A stretch of DNA of 64,000 nt from contig JAUMUT010000001.1 of assembly GCA_030530525.1 (NCBI GenBank), positions 50,896 through 114,895 on the forward strand, in the 5' to 3' direction. The DNA is from Capnocytophaga sp. (GTDB lineage Bacteria; Bacteroidota; Bacteroidia; Flavobacteriales; Flavobacteriaceae). The translations under genes were made by a program, and so were the position numbers. How positions within the stretch are numbered: the stretch's first letter is position 1; every line of letters starts with the position of its first letter. A model generated the notes under the pieces. The model made no database searches. It saw only the letters and a program-made list of their open reading frames with translations, and was not told the DNA's origin. This document shows, piece by piece, positions 54,557 through 63,769 of the stretch.

Positions 54557-55789
54557 ATGAAAAAATTAATCGTTTTATACTTTATAAGCATTTTTTCAGG
54601 ATTTGCACAAGAAATAACAGAACCTGATTATATAAAAACCATTATTTTTAAAGGACAAAACTCCGATGCGCAATTCCCTATTGTACAATTGGGTGATACT
54701 TTTACACTTTCTTTTGATGATTTGAAGGCAGAAGAAACCGATTATTATTATACCATCACGCATTGCGATTATTCTTGGAAACCTTCGCAATTGCTTAAAA
54801 GTGAGTATCTTATAGGGATTGATGACACTAAAATAACCAATTACACCAATTCGTACGGAACGCTACAACCTTACACTAATTATCAATTAACGTTGCCAAA
54901 TGACGATGTTTCTTTCCGCCTAACGGGGAATTATATTCTTTCCATCACCGATGCGCAACAAAATATTATTTTTACAAGAAGATTTATCGTTTATTCTAAT
55001 TCGGCATTGGTGCAACTCTCTGTGCATCAGAGTCGTGATATGAAATTTTCAGAAGAAAAACAAAGCGTTCAGTTCAAGATTTCTTCCAAATATTTACAAT
55101 TCCAAAACCCAGACACGAATGTAAAAGTTTGTATTTTACAAAATTATCGTTGGAATAGTGCCATTACCAATATAAAACCTCAATTTTTTATGGGAAATGA
55201 TTTGGTGTATAAATACGACAAAGAAACTTCCTTCTACGGCGGAAATGAATATTTGTACTTTGAAAATAGAGATTTGCGAGTACCAACTACTGGGGTTATT
55301 AATACAGAACGTATTGATAATGAGTATTTTTCTGTTCTTTTCACCAATGCTCCTCGTGCGGGGCTTCCTTATACTTATAATCCTGATATTGACGGAGACT
55401 TTCGTATTGTTACCGACCACGGCACGAAACCCGCTTCGGAGGCAGAATACTCGCAAGTAGAATTTAGCTTGGCTCCAAAAGACTATCACCCAGATGATGA
55501 AATTTATGTATATGGGCTTTTTTCTAACAATCAATTATCGCCAAAGTACCAGCTTTTTTATGATGCCCAAAAAGAAATTTATCGGGGGAAAGTATATCTC
55601 AAACAAGGGTTTTATAACTACAAATTTGCTGTAAAACGCTCAGGAAAAGAAGATTATAACGCCATCGGAGGAAATCATTATCAAACAGAAAATAATTATA
55701 CCATCATTGTATATTATCGGCCAATAGGCGAATTGTACGACAAAGTTATCGGCGTTGGCTCACTCAATAGCACACAAGTTTCTCGATAG
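54557..55789 (+). CDS. DUF5103 domain protein, exported
   Basis: This is a Bacteroidota-specific exported protein of unknown function with 410 residues. It has a signal peptide (1-17, ending GFAQ). The N-terminal DUF5103 region contains YYYTITHCDYSWKPSQLL (about 56-73). A C-terminal immunoglobulin-like or carbohydrate-binding-like region is followed by a VYYRPIGELYDKVIGVG end. It is probably co-transcribed with rnz and is not predicted to be a lipoprotein. The function is not known to me. Confidence 0.8.
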   Translation: MKKLIVLYFISIFSGFAQEITEPDYIKTIIFKGQNSDAQFPIVQLGDTFTLSFDDLKAEETDYYYTITHCDYSWKPSQLLKSEYLIGIDDTKITNYTNSYGTLQPYTNYQLTLPNDDVSFRLTGNYILSITDAQQNIIFTRRFIVYSNSALVQLSVHQSRDMKFSEEKQSVQFKISSKYLQFQNPDTNVKVCILQNYRWNSAITNIKPQFFMGNDLVYKYDKETSFYGGNEYLYFENRDLRVPTTGVINTERIDNEYFSVLFTNAPRAGLPYTYNPDIDGDFRIVTDHGTKPASEAEYSQVEFSLAPKDYHPDDEIYVYGLFSNNQLSPKYQLFYDAQKEIYRGKVYLKQGFYNYKFAVKRSGKEDYNAIGGNHYQTENNYTIIVYYRPIGELYDKVIGVGSLNSTQVSR

Positions 55790-55912
55790 AATTTTTATAT
55801 TATTTATAAAAACGTTAAAAAAATACTTTTTAACCAATGATTAACATCAAAATTGTATTTTTTTTCGGAAATTAGCAACGTTTTTCATATATCTACTATA
55901 TATATCTTACAT

Positions 55913-56914
55913 ATGGACACAAATACCAATATTGACATCAGTCAAATAAACGAAAAAATAGAAAAAGAAAGCGTTTTCGTAGAGGCTCTCTCCCGAGAAA
56001 TGGGAAAAGTAATTGTTGGGCAAAAAAATATGATAGATACTTTGCTCATTGGGCTTTTGGGGCAAGGACATATTTTGCTGGAAGGAGTTCCTGGACTTGC
56101 TAAAACACTATCTATCAACACCTTATCTAAGGCAGTGAAAGGTTCTTTCAGTAGAATACAATTCACGCCCGACTTGCTCCCTGCCGATGTAATTGGTACG
56201 ATGACTTACAATATAAAACAAAATGAATTTTCTATAAAAAAGGGGCCTATTTTTGCTAATTTTGTCTTAGCAGATGAGATAAACCGAGCTCCAGCCAAAG
56301 TACAATCTGCCCTTTTGGAAGCGATGCAAGAAAAACAAGTAACCATAGGCGATACTACTTTCGTTTTAGATAAGCCTTTTTTGGTTATGGCAACACAAAA
56401 CCCTGTGGAACAAGAAGGTACGTATCCGCTACCAGAAGCACAAGTGGATAGATTTATGCTAAAAGCCATTATTGATTATCCTAAAATTAATGAAGAACAA
56501 TTCATTATGAGAAATAATTTGGCAGGCGAAAGAACAGACGTAAATCCTGTGGTGAGTTTAGAGCAAGTACTCAAAGCGCAACAAGTTGTACGTGAGGTGT
56601 ATATGGACGAAAAAATAGAAAAATATATATTGGATATTATTTTCGCTACGCGTTATCCTGAAAAATATAATTTGCCAGACTTAAAACCCCTCATCAACTT
56701 TGGTGCATCGCCTCGTGGAAGTATCAACTTGGCAACAGCCTCCAAATGCCACGCTTTCATTCGCAGACGTGGTTACGTAATTCCAGAAGACGTTCGGGCG
56801 GTGGTTTTTGATGTTCTTCGACACAGAATAGGGGTTACCTATGAAGCCGAAGCGGAAAATATTAATTCTGTAGAAATTATTAATAAAATAGTGAATACTA
56901 TTGAAGTTCCTTAA
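55913..56914 (+). CDS. MoxR-family AAA+ ATPase
   Basis: This is a cytoplasmic AAA+ ATPase of the MoxR group, chaperone-like proteins that assist maturation of other complexes. I start it at ATG 55913 (MDTNTNIDISQ), giving 333 residues; the open extension to 55853 is AT-rich and unlike the family. Walker A is LEGVPGLAKT (about 59-68), Walker B LADEINRAP (about 118-126) and the sensor segment is MATQNPVEQEGTYPLPEAQ. Usually a DUF58 protein and Bat genes follow; here a dehydrogenase follows after a terminator-like hairpin, so it stands alone. Confidence 0.9.
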   Translation: MDTNTNIDISQINEKIEKESVFVEALSREMGKVIVGQKNMIDTLLIGLLGQGHILLEGVPGLAKTLSINTLSKAVKGSFSRIQFTPDLLPADVIGTMTYNIKQNEFSIKKGPIFANFVLADEINRAPAKVQSALLEAMQEKQVTIGDTTFVLDKPFLVMATQNPVEQEGTYPLPEAQVDRFMLKAIIDYPKINEEQFIMRNNLAGERTDVNPVVSLEQVLKAQQVVREVYMDEKIEKYILDIIFATRYPEKYNLPDLKPLINFGASPRGSINLATASKCHAFIRRRGYVIPEDVRAVVFDVLRHRIGVTYEAEAENINSVEIINKIVNTIEVP

Positions 56915-56939
56915 AAGTAAAAATATAAAAAATGTTATG

Positions 56940-56987
56940 AAATCTCTATTTATAATAGCTAAAATCTATTGTTTATAGAGATTTTTT
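56940..56987 (+). terminator. MoxR gene terminator
   Basis: AAATCTCTAT (56940-56949) and ATAGAGATTT (56975-56984) pair over 10 bp around a 25-base loop and are followed by T residues. Confidence 0.55.
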
Positions 56988-57016
56988 GTTTCGTAAAATC
57001 CTTAAATTTTAAATAA

Positions 57017-57955
57017 ATGAAAGCTGTTTTTCTTGACCGAAATACATTTTCGGAAAACGTAGAACTTCCTAAACCAGAGGGAGTTACCGATTGGGTTGTT
57101 TTTCAAAAAACAACACCCGACCAAGTGGTGGAACGCTTACAAGATGCCGATATTGCCATCATTAATAAAATCGTTTTAGGTAAAAAACATTTTGAACAAC
57201 TTCCTAAACTGAAACTTATTCACTTAACCGCCACAGGCACAGACAATGTAGATAAAATAGAAGCCAAAAATAAAAATATTGAAGTAAAAAACGTGGTTGG
57301 CTATTCTACCAATAGTGTTGCCGAACATTTTTTCGCTTTGCTACTTGCTACTATGCGTGGGATAAAACCACAACATCAGGCGGTAGAAGATGGCTCTTGG
57401 CAAGCCGATGGCAGATTTTGCCTTACCGAACCTCCTGTGTTTGATTTGTATGGTAAAACATTGGGAATCATAGGAATAGGAAATATAGGGAAAGCTATTA
57501 CAGAACGAGCAAAAGTTTTCGGAATGAATGTTTTATGGGCAGAAAGGCAAGGAAAAACACCTCGTAGCCAAGAATATTCTCATTTTGACGATGTATTGGC
57601 ACAAAGTGATATTATTTCTTTAAATTGCCCTTTAAATGAAGAAACCAAATACCTCATCAATGCAAAAACGATAGCCAAAATGCATAAAAAACCTTTGATT
57701 ATCAATGTTGCACGAGGTCCGGTTGTAGAGTCACAAGCCGTTTATGATGCTGTTATGAATGGAGATATTTTAGGCTTCGCTTCTGATGTTTTTGAAAACG
57801 AACCGCCATTGGAAAACGACCCTCTACTAAAAATATGCAACCACCCACGAGTAGTTTATACGCCGCATATCGCTTGGGCAAGTACCGATGCCCAAAAACG
57901 ACTTTGGCAAATACTAAAACAACAAACCGAAGATTTTATAAAACATTATAAATAA
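57017..57955 (+). CDS. D-2-hydroxyacid dehydrogenase (glycerate dehydrogenase-like)
   Basis: This NAD-dependent oxidoreductase of the D-isomer-specific family has 312 residues. The Rossmann motif GIIGIGNIG (about 151-159), the catalytic Arg in NVARGPVV (about 235), the Glu in FENEPPLENDP (about 259) and the catalytic His in YTPHIAWAS (about 286) are visible. Glycerate, lactate or phosphoglycerate-type substrates are possible; the length and lack of an ACT domain argue against SerA. The next gene begins 11 bases after its stop. Confidence 0.9.
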   Translation: MKAVFLDRNTFSENVELPKPEGVTDWVVFQKTTPDQVVERLQDADIAIINKIVLGKKHFEQLPKLKLIHLTATGTDNVDKIEAKNKNIEVKNVVGYSTNSVAEHFFALLLATMRGIKPQHQAVEDGSWQADGRFCLTEPPVFDLYGKTLGIIGIGNIGKAITERAKVFGMNVLWAERQGKTPRSQEYSHFDDVLAQSDIISLNCPLNEETKYLINAKTIAKMHKKPLIINVARGPVVESQAVYDAVMNGDILGFASDVFENEPPLENDPLLKICNHPRVVYTPHIAWASTDAQKRLWQILKQQTEDFIKHYK

Positions 57956-57966
57956 ACTATTTACGA

Positions 57967-58716
57967 ATGAAAAAATATATTCTCCTTTCGTTTAGCATTT
58001 TGTGCTCTTCTTGTTTAATTTTGCGAATGCGTAGCCCAAAAGTAATAGGGAGAATATTGGATTATGAAAATAACCCAATTGCAAATTGCCAAGTAGGAAA
58101 TTCTTTTACTGATGATAAAGGCTATTTTTCTATTCCAGAAGAGCGTTATCTCTCTTTTGAAATTTTACCCTTTGAAGCTCCACCAGCTGGGGTAAATGAA
58201 ATAATAAAAAAAGAAGGATATGAGCCCGATACTATTATGATGTACAATCCTTTTGGTGGAGCAGCCCAAAAAGGAACCACTTGGGATACGAAAGATATTT
58301 ACTTAAAACGCATCAACGAAAAGTTAAATATTCCTAAACTTATTCTAAACAACCAATGGAAAACGATATACACCAATAACGATAAAGAATTGGTCGGAAT
58401 TTTAGTTTTTCATAATAATTATCGTTCTATAACCAGAAAAATTAAGAGTAAAGAATATTTATTTGAACAAAAAAAGCAAGAAGAATATCCTACTATTAAA
58501 AATTTTTCCCCTTTTGTAAAAATAGAATTTAAGAAAGATTCTGTTTTTATCACTGATGAAACGGAAAAATATGTTCGTAAAGATTCTATCTGTTCTGGTA
58601 AGTATTATTTTTTATCGGATAATGTTATTCAGTTGGAAACTAATCACCCAAAAATTAAAGGAAAATATATTTTTGAAGAATTTGACAAAGTATTTTTTAG
58701 GGTAAAAGAAGAATAG
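57967..58716 (+). CDS. Lipoprotein with carboxypeptidase-regulatory-like domain
   Basis: I do not recognise a named family. The signal peptide has a lipobox LCSSC (Cys 16), so it is an exported lipoprotein of 249 residues. Residues about 24-115 (VIGRILDYENNPIANCQVG, YFSIPEERY, KKEGYEPDTIMMY) resemble the carboxypeptidase-regulatory-like or SpaA beta-sandwich, a common surface module in Bacteroidota. The C-terminal half is Lys-rich with beta strands, without a known domain. It probably shares a transcript with the dehydrogenase upstream, though the functional link is unclear. Confidence 0.65.
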   Translation: MKKYILLSFSILCSSCLILRMRSPKVIGRILDYENNPIANCQVGNSFTDDKGYFSIPEERYLSFEILPFEAPPAGVNEIIKKEGYEPDTIMMYNPFGGAAQKGTTWDTKDIYLKRINEKLNIPKLILNNQWKTIYTNNDKELVGILVFHNNYRSITRKIKSKEYLFEQKKQEEYPTIKNFSPFVKIEFKKDSVFITDETEKYVRKDSICSGKYYFLSDNVIQLETNHPKIKGKYIFEEFDKVFFRVKEE

Positions 58717-58741
58717 ATTTTCATAAAATTATTAACAAAAT

Positions 58742-58777
58742 AAAGCGTTATTTATAGTAATTTATAAATAACGCTTT
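58742..58777. terminator. Bidirectional terminator between lipoprotein and hmuS-like genes
   Basis: Arms 58742-58756 and 58763-58777 (AAAGCGTTATTTATA / TATAAATAACGCTTT) form a perfect 15-bp stem with a 6-base loop between convergent genes. Confidence 0.85.
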
Positions 58778-58798
58778 TGAATTAAATTGTTAGATAAT

Positions 58799-61700
58799 TT
58801 ATTTTCTTCGTTTTTTCACGAAAATAATTAACCCGATAAAGGCAACTACAATAGCAACGGCAATCCAAACGGCACTGAGAGAAACTTTTTCTTGTTCTGC
58901 CCCAGTGGTAGTTTCTTCTTTTTTAAGCACTTTTCCTTCTTTAGCTTCTTCATTACTACTTTGCTCTGATTTTTGTATTTGCGCTTGATAAGCTTTCGCA
59001 TTGGCAGAAGAAGTATTTTGGGCAATATAATCTTGTAATTTTTTATTTTCAGAAGAAAATTGAGAAGATTCTATGCCAAATTCTTTTACCAAATTGGTGT
59101 GAAGTTCTGCCAAATTTGCAATTTGCTCGTTTGTAGCTTTCCACATTCCTTTGCGGGTAGCTTCCAGCATTATGGCAGTAGTTTCTTCCAAGGCACCAAC
59201 ATTTTCTGTTTTGATAAATTCGGTAACGCCTAATTGGTGTTTATCTTGTATGTAAGTATCGTAAATTTCTGTCCAAAGTGCATCGTCAATAACCTCTGGG
59301 CGAGTAGCTTCCCATCCGTGCATATTCATTACAATTTCCTGAATTTGCCCTGCACTAGATGCTTTCCCTTTCATCATTTCTTTAATATAAGTAGGGTTTA
59401 ATACCGTAGCACGAGCCTCTACTCCTATGGCTTCTTTTAGCTCTTGCATACGCATATTTTTATGGTTACGATAATCTGCAAGATATGCGTCTGGGTCTTT
59501 GCCTGTTACTTCTTTTATAGCGGCATTCATACCTCCCATAAACTCAAATACGTGGTCGAGGCTAAGTGCGCCCCAAGTATTGTTTTGTCTTGGCTGAATA
59601 AGAACATCGGTGTTTTTAATTGCCGCACGGAACATTCCTTCTTGGAACTTGCTCCAATCTTCTTGGCTTGCATAAGTTGCCCCCATATTGTGCATATATA
59701 CTTCGGCAATATCTTTTTGTGTATCCCACTTATCGCCAGCGTTGATAAGTTCTTTTATTCCTGTGCCATATGCGCCTTGTAGCCCTCCGAATATCCTTTG
59801 AGTGGACATTTGTCTTGCATCTTTTGGAGGAATACCTGCTTTAACCAATTCTTTTTCAATATCTACCGTACCTGCGCTTACTTGGTTGGTATATGCTTCT
59901 TCTGGAAGTTCAGAAACTTTTTCAATGGCTTTGGTAATAAGGAAAAGACGAGACGCTGCCAAATCACGGAATTGACCTGAGGTTTGTACAACCACATCAA
60001 TACGAGGTCTTCCAAGCTCTTCCGAAGGAATAATACGTACATCGCTCACTCTTCCGAAAGAATCCCAAACGGGTTCTACTCCTAACAAATAAAGCACCTG
60101 AGCGATACTAACTCCTTCTGTTTCAATAAATTCTGAACTCCAAAAAGTATAAGCTATTTTTTTAGGAAAATCTCCTTTATGATTTTTTTGATATTCTTCA
60201 ATTGTACTTTTAGCCAATGCCACTCCTCTATCCCAAGCGAGTTTGCTGGGGGTGCTTTCTGCATTAATAGAATAAAGATTTCGCCCTGTTGGGACAGCCT
60301 TAGGGTTTGCAACGGCATCACCACCAGAAGAAGGTGGCGTATAACCACCATTTAAAGCATTAAAGAAGGCTTTTTCTTCCAAAGAAGGGCTATTTTGTAT
60401 GCTTTCTTTGTAGAAAACTACGTTATTAATTGTATTTTCTATATCAACAATTGCTTGAGCTTTCTCTAATTTTGCTTTTTTAGCTGCAATTTCTGCAATT
60501 TCCTGCTCGGTTAGCGGTTTTCTTTCTTCTCTTTTTACAGGAGCAGGCTTGGTTTTGGTAGCTTTGCCAACAGCATCAGGAGTTTTGTTGCTCGGATTTT
60601 CATTTTTTTGTTCCGCAACTTGTGCTGGTTTCTCTTGTGTGTCTTTTTGGGCTACTTCCGAAGGTTTTTCATCTTTTTTCTTATCAAATTGTTTTTTAAG
60701 AAAAGCCATAAGACCAGCTTTGGACGCATCTTCTGCCAAAACTTCTTTTGCGTTTTTGATATCCTCAGGAGTTATTCCTGCAAAATTACTAATTAGCTCA
60801 GGATTTACTTCTTTTCCTGCAAGAATTTGTTTTACTAATTTTTTGGCAGGATTAAGATATTTTTCTGTAAAAAATGTATTTCGTTTTAATTGCGCTTCTG
60901 TAACTTTTCCGCTAAGTTTATCCAAGGTTGCCAAGCTATAAGCGATAGGGTCTGCCGACATAGCAAGCACGGTAGAATTTACTTTTTCAGGCGAATACGG
61001 AATGCCCATTGTATAAAATTCTCCATTTATTTTTTCAGTGGCTATTTCTTCTGCAAAATTGGATAATTTTTCTATTTCTTCTTCTGTATAAGGTTTGGTA
61101 AGAATGCTATCTAAACGCAAATCTCGGTGCAAGCCCATTTTTACAGCTATCTTTTTGATATGCAATGAAATAGCTTTTTTATCTACGGAGTCTTTTGCTT
61201 TTTCATACGTAAGGATTTTATCTTCCAAATCGTTAAAGGTATTACGCATTTCGCTTTCGGTAAAGGCAGGCGTAAGGTAAGAAATTAACCCTCCGTAAGA
61301 ACGGCGTTTCGCTATGATAGATTCACCAATATTTCCAATAGAATAATAATAGAAATGCGGAACAGTACCTACAAGAATATCGCCCCAATCGTAATCAGAA
61401 AGTCCCACTTGCTTGTTGGGGGTAAATTCTAACGAACCGTGTGTCCCGAAGTGAATAAGCGCATCGGCTTTTAGCCCATTTTGTATCCACAAATACGCTC
61501 CTATGTAAGCATAAGGCGGAATTTCTTTCACGCCGTGTTGTACTTTAAAATCGTCATCGGTACTAAGTGCCGCAGGAGGTTGAGGCAAAATAGTAATATT
61601 ACCAAAAGTTACTTGCGAAACAGCCAAATAATCTTTATCTTCTTTGTTTGTGGTAAGATAGTTACCAGGAGCCGCTCCGTTATGCTCTACCACTTGTTTG

Positions 61701-63076
61701 TAAAGTGGCTCAGGAACAGCGTTTTTCAGCCAATTATCCAATTCTTTTGCTTCTACTAAGGCTGGCTTTCCATTAGATAAAAATCTTTCTATTTCGCCTT
61801 TGGCAGAAGAACGATAGGTATTGGCTTGGTTATTTAATATATTATTAAATTCTGCTACCGAATTAGGCAAATTTTCTACCTTATATCCTTGTGCTTTAAG
61901 TTGTTGCAAGAAATGGTATAAGGACTCTACCACCTCCAAGCCTTGTGCCACAGGTGTTGCCAGCCCAGCTCCTTTATAATAAACGATAGCAAGTTTTTTA
62001 TTTTGGTTTTCTTTATGTTTGAGAGAAATAAAATTTTGTATAATTTGTACAAATTTATTGGTACGATTTGGAATGGCATTAAGGAAATAGTAACCATCTT
62101 TGTTTTGGTCTTGGGTAATTACCACATAAGGATAAAGAGCCCCATCCAGCTCAGGCATAACAACGGTTTGTCCTAAAAATCCTCCAAATAACCCCATAGG
62201 GTCTTGTTCCCATTTTTCTTTAAAAGAAAGCACAGAAAGCCCTGTGAATAAAGGAATATTTTTCTCTTTTAAGAAATCTATAAACTCCTCTGGGTTACCC
62301 ATTAATAATTGCCCGTGAGGGAAATACACTATCGCATCAGGGTTTATTTCTCGGAGAAAATCCATACGCTTACTTACTTGTGCTGCAAACGGATAGACGT
62401 TCATTCCGTGGTCTTGAATGGCTTTTACTACTCCGTTCAGGTGCTCTTTGTTCCCGCCAAAAGGGTCGTGAATACCCGCTACAACTGCTATTTTTGGAGC
62501 ACCTTCTTTGTAGAAATTATGTTTCTTTATATAATCTTCATAAGAAGAAAGATTATCAAAGGCAATATCTTCTTCCAAATGGAAATAAGCGTTTTCTTTA
62601 CGCTCTGTGGCTGGCTCGGGTTCGGTAGCAAACCATTTTTTATCTATATATTTACGGATATAACGAGCCAAATTCTTATAATTCTCTTTATTCCCGCTAT
62701 CCAAGTATTCGGTTATTCGTTCCAAATCGACTTCATTAAGCGTACTAAGCTCATTATCAGGATTAGTAACCATAAAACTATGAAAAGGTACTTTCTCAGA
62801 AGCCTCAATCATTTGGTTACGCTGTTCATCACTGATTTTCAAGCCCATAGCCCACACCAAAACAAAATCATAATTTTTTAGTTTATCCAATTGGTCTAAT
62901 GGCACTTCTTCATATTTTACCATTCTATCCTTGTTAGAATACGCCATATTGGAGGCTTGGTACGTTATAAAATTCACAAGAGCAATGCGCGTTGGCGACA
63001 TATACTTGCGATAAACAAAATAACCTACTATACCCATAATAAGTAAAGAGGTTAAAAGTAAAATTTTTTTTCTCAT
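58799..63076 (-). CDS. CobN-like chelatase, HmuS type, membrane-anchored
   Basis: This is a homolog of the large subunit (CobN/BchH) of class I chelatases, which move metal in or out of tetrapyrroles. The 1425 residues have an N-terminal signal-anchor (about 4-22) and a C-terminal membrane helix ending KKRRK, which would leave the whole chelatase in the periplasm. CobN signatures include HFGTHGSLEF (about 540) and TPPSSGGDAVANPKAVPTGRN (about 915-935). A Lys/Pro/Glu-rich insertion (about 795-875) separates halves. Periplasmic CobN homologs in Bacteroidota heme loci are called HmuS and are linked to anaerobic iron release from heme. It has its own promoter, far from hmuYR. The family is sure; heme as substrate is inferred. 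Confidence 0.85.
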   Translation of the reverse strand: MRKKILLLTSLLIMGIVGYFVYRKYMSPTRIALVNFITYQASNMAYSNKDRMVKYEEVPLDQLDKLKNYDFVLVWAMGLKISDEQRNQMIEASEKVPFHSFMVTNPDNELSTLNEVDLERITEYLDSGNKENYKNLARYIRKYIDKKWFATEPEPATERKENAYFHLEEDIAFDNLSSYEDYIKKHNFYKEGAPKIAVVAGIHDPFGGNKEHLNGVVKAIQDHGMNVYPFAAQVSKRMDFLREINPDAIVYFPHGQLLMGNPEEFIDFLKEKNIPLFTGLSVLSFKEKWEQDPMGLFGGFLGQTVVMPELDGALYPYVVITQDQNKDGYYFLNAIPNRTNKFVQIIQNFISLKHKENQNKKLAIVYYKGAGLATPVAQGLEVVESLYHFLQQLKAQGYKVENLPNSVAEFNNILNNQANTYRSSAKGEIERFLSNGKPALVEAKELDNWLKNAVPEPLYKQVVEHNGAAPGNYLTTNKEDKDYLAVSQVTFGNITILPQPPAALSTDDDFKVQHGVKEIPPYAYIGAYLWIQNGLKADALIHFGTHGSLEFTPNKQVGLSDYDWGDILVGTVPHFYYYSIGNIGESIIAKRRSYGGLISYLTPAFTESEMRNTFNDLEDKILTYEKAKDSVDKKAISLHIKKIAVKMGLHRDLRLDSILTKPYTEEEIEKLSNFAEEIATEKINGEFYTMGIPYSPEKVNSTVLAMSADPIAYSLATLDKLSGKVTEAQLKRNTFFTEKYLNPAKKLVKQILAGKEVNPELISNFAGITPEDIKNAKEVLAEDASKAGLMAFLKKQFDKKKDEKPSEVAQKDTQEKPAQVAEQKNENPSNKTPDAVGKATKTKPAPVKREERKPLTEQEIAEIAAKKAKLEKAQAIVDIENTINNVVFYKESIQNSPSLEEKAFFNALNGGYTPPSSGGDAVANPKAVPTGRNLYSINAESTPSKLAWDRGVALAKSTIEEYQKNHKGDFPKKIAYTFWSSEFIETEGVSIAQVLYLLGVEPVWDSFGRVSDVRIIPSEELGRPRIDVVVQTSGQFRDLAASRLFLITKAIEKVSELPEEAYTNQVSAGTVDIEKELVKAGIPPKDARQMSTQRIFGGLQGAYGTGIKELINAGDKWDTQKDIAEVYMHNMGATYASQEDWSKFQEGMFRAAIKNTDVLIQPRQNNTWGALSLDHVFEFMGGMNAAIKEVTGKDPDAYLADYRNHKNMRMQELKEAIGVEARATVLNPTYIKEMMKGKASSAGQIQEIVMNMHGWEATRPEVIDDALWTEIYDTYIQDKHQLGVTEFIKTENVGALEETTAIMLEATRKGMWKATNEQIANLAELHTNLVKEFGIESSQFSSENKKLQDYIAQNTSSANAKAYQAQIQKSEQSSNEEAKEGKVLKKEETTTGAEQEKVSLSAVWIAVAIVVAFIGLIIFVKKRRK

Positions 63077-63122
63077 TTTTCTAAATTTTAATTTAGATTT
63101 AGTATATGTAATTTTTTTTCGT

Positions 63123-63131
63123 GCAAAATTA
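63123..63131 (-). promoter_or_regulatory. -7 box of the hmuS-like gene
   Basis: TAATTTTGC read on the minus strand, 46 bases before the ATG at 63076. It is identical to the box of the hmuYR-like operon. The rest of 63077-63230 is AT-rich; I see no copy of the hmuY inverted repeat in it. Confidence 0.6.
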
Positions 63132-63235
63132 CAATTTTTTTGAGAATTAAAACTATTATTTTTTAAAATTTTTCATAATTCTATTTTATATCTCTTAACG
63201 AATTTTTATTTTTCTTATTTTATAGAAATAAAAAA

Positions 63236-63262
63236 AAGCCAAAGTTATAAAAACTCTGACTT
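63236..63262 (-). terminator. DUF805 gene terminator
   Basis: Arms 63236-63246 and 63252-63262 pair over 11 bp with three G-U wobbles, followed on the minus strand by seven T. Confidence 0.65.
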
Positions 63263-63288
63263 TTCAACATATTTAGTTATGACTATAC

Positions 63289-63651
63289 TTACGCTTTTGG
63301 GTCTGGACCATATTTATTAGCTCCTTTTTCACCTTCTAAACAACAAAGGTAAATATTATAATAAGGAATAAGAATATACCACCAGTCTTTTCCTAAATCT
63401 TGCATACGTCTTACTCCAAGAGCAATACCCGGCACTACTAATGCTAAAGATAAAATTACTACTAAAATACTAAATATTCCTCCTAAGAACGAAGCAATAC
63501 TCCCTAAAATAGATCCTAAAATCAATAACAGGAAAAAAATAATGTATGAAAATAGCATAAACATCCAATACTCTTTTCTTCTTGCACGTCCTGAAAATGT
63601 TGCATACTTATTTTTAAGTACATCAACGAAATAAAGATTAAATTGTTCCAT
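63289..63651 (-). CDS. DUF805 family membrane protein
   Basis: This small inner-membrane protein of 120 residues and unknown function has the FSGRARRKEYWMFMLF start (about residues 19-34) typical of DUF805, followed by hydrophobic segments (about 30-55 and 62-82) and RRMQDLGKDWWYILIPYYNI. A TAATTTTGC promoter lies 70 bases upstream and a terminator follows, so it stands alone between the hmuS-like gene and galK. Confidence 0.9.
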   Translation of the reverse strand: MEQFNLYFVDVLKNKYATFSGRARRKEYWMFMLFSYIIFFLLLILGSILGSIASFLGGIFSILVVILSLALVVPGIALGVRRMQDLGKDWWYILIPYYNIYLCCLEGEKGANKYGPDPKA

Positions 63652-63720
63652 TTTTTCTTATTTTAAATAAAATTTATATTCTTAATTTTGTGATTAAAAA
63701 GACTTTCTTTTTATTCGGGT

Positions 63721-63729
63721 GCAAAATTA
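63721..63729 (-). promoter_or_regulatory. -7 box of the DUF805 gene
   Basis: TAATTTTGC read on the minus strand, in the gap between galK and the DUF805 gene. The gap also holds a long-loop inverted repeat (AAAAAGACTT at 63696-63705 with AAGTCTTTTT at 63750-63759) that could terminate galK. Confidence 0.5.
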
Positions 63730-63769
63730 CTCAAAAAATGGAATAAAACAAGTCTTTTTTTAAATATTT

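Noticed and set aside
55913..63076. MoxR ATPase as the AAA+ partner of the nearby CobN-like chelatase
   Set aside because: MoxR and chelatase ATPases are related and the genes are 2 kb apart, but they are convergent, separated by other genes and a terminator, and the chelatase body is predicted to be periplasmic while MoxR is cytoplasmic.
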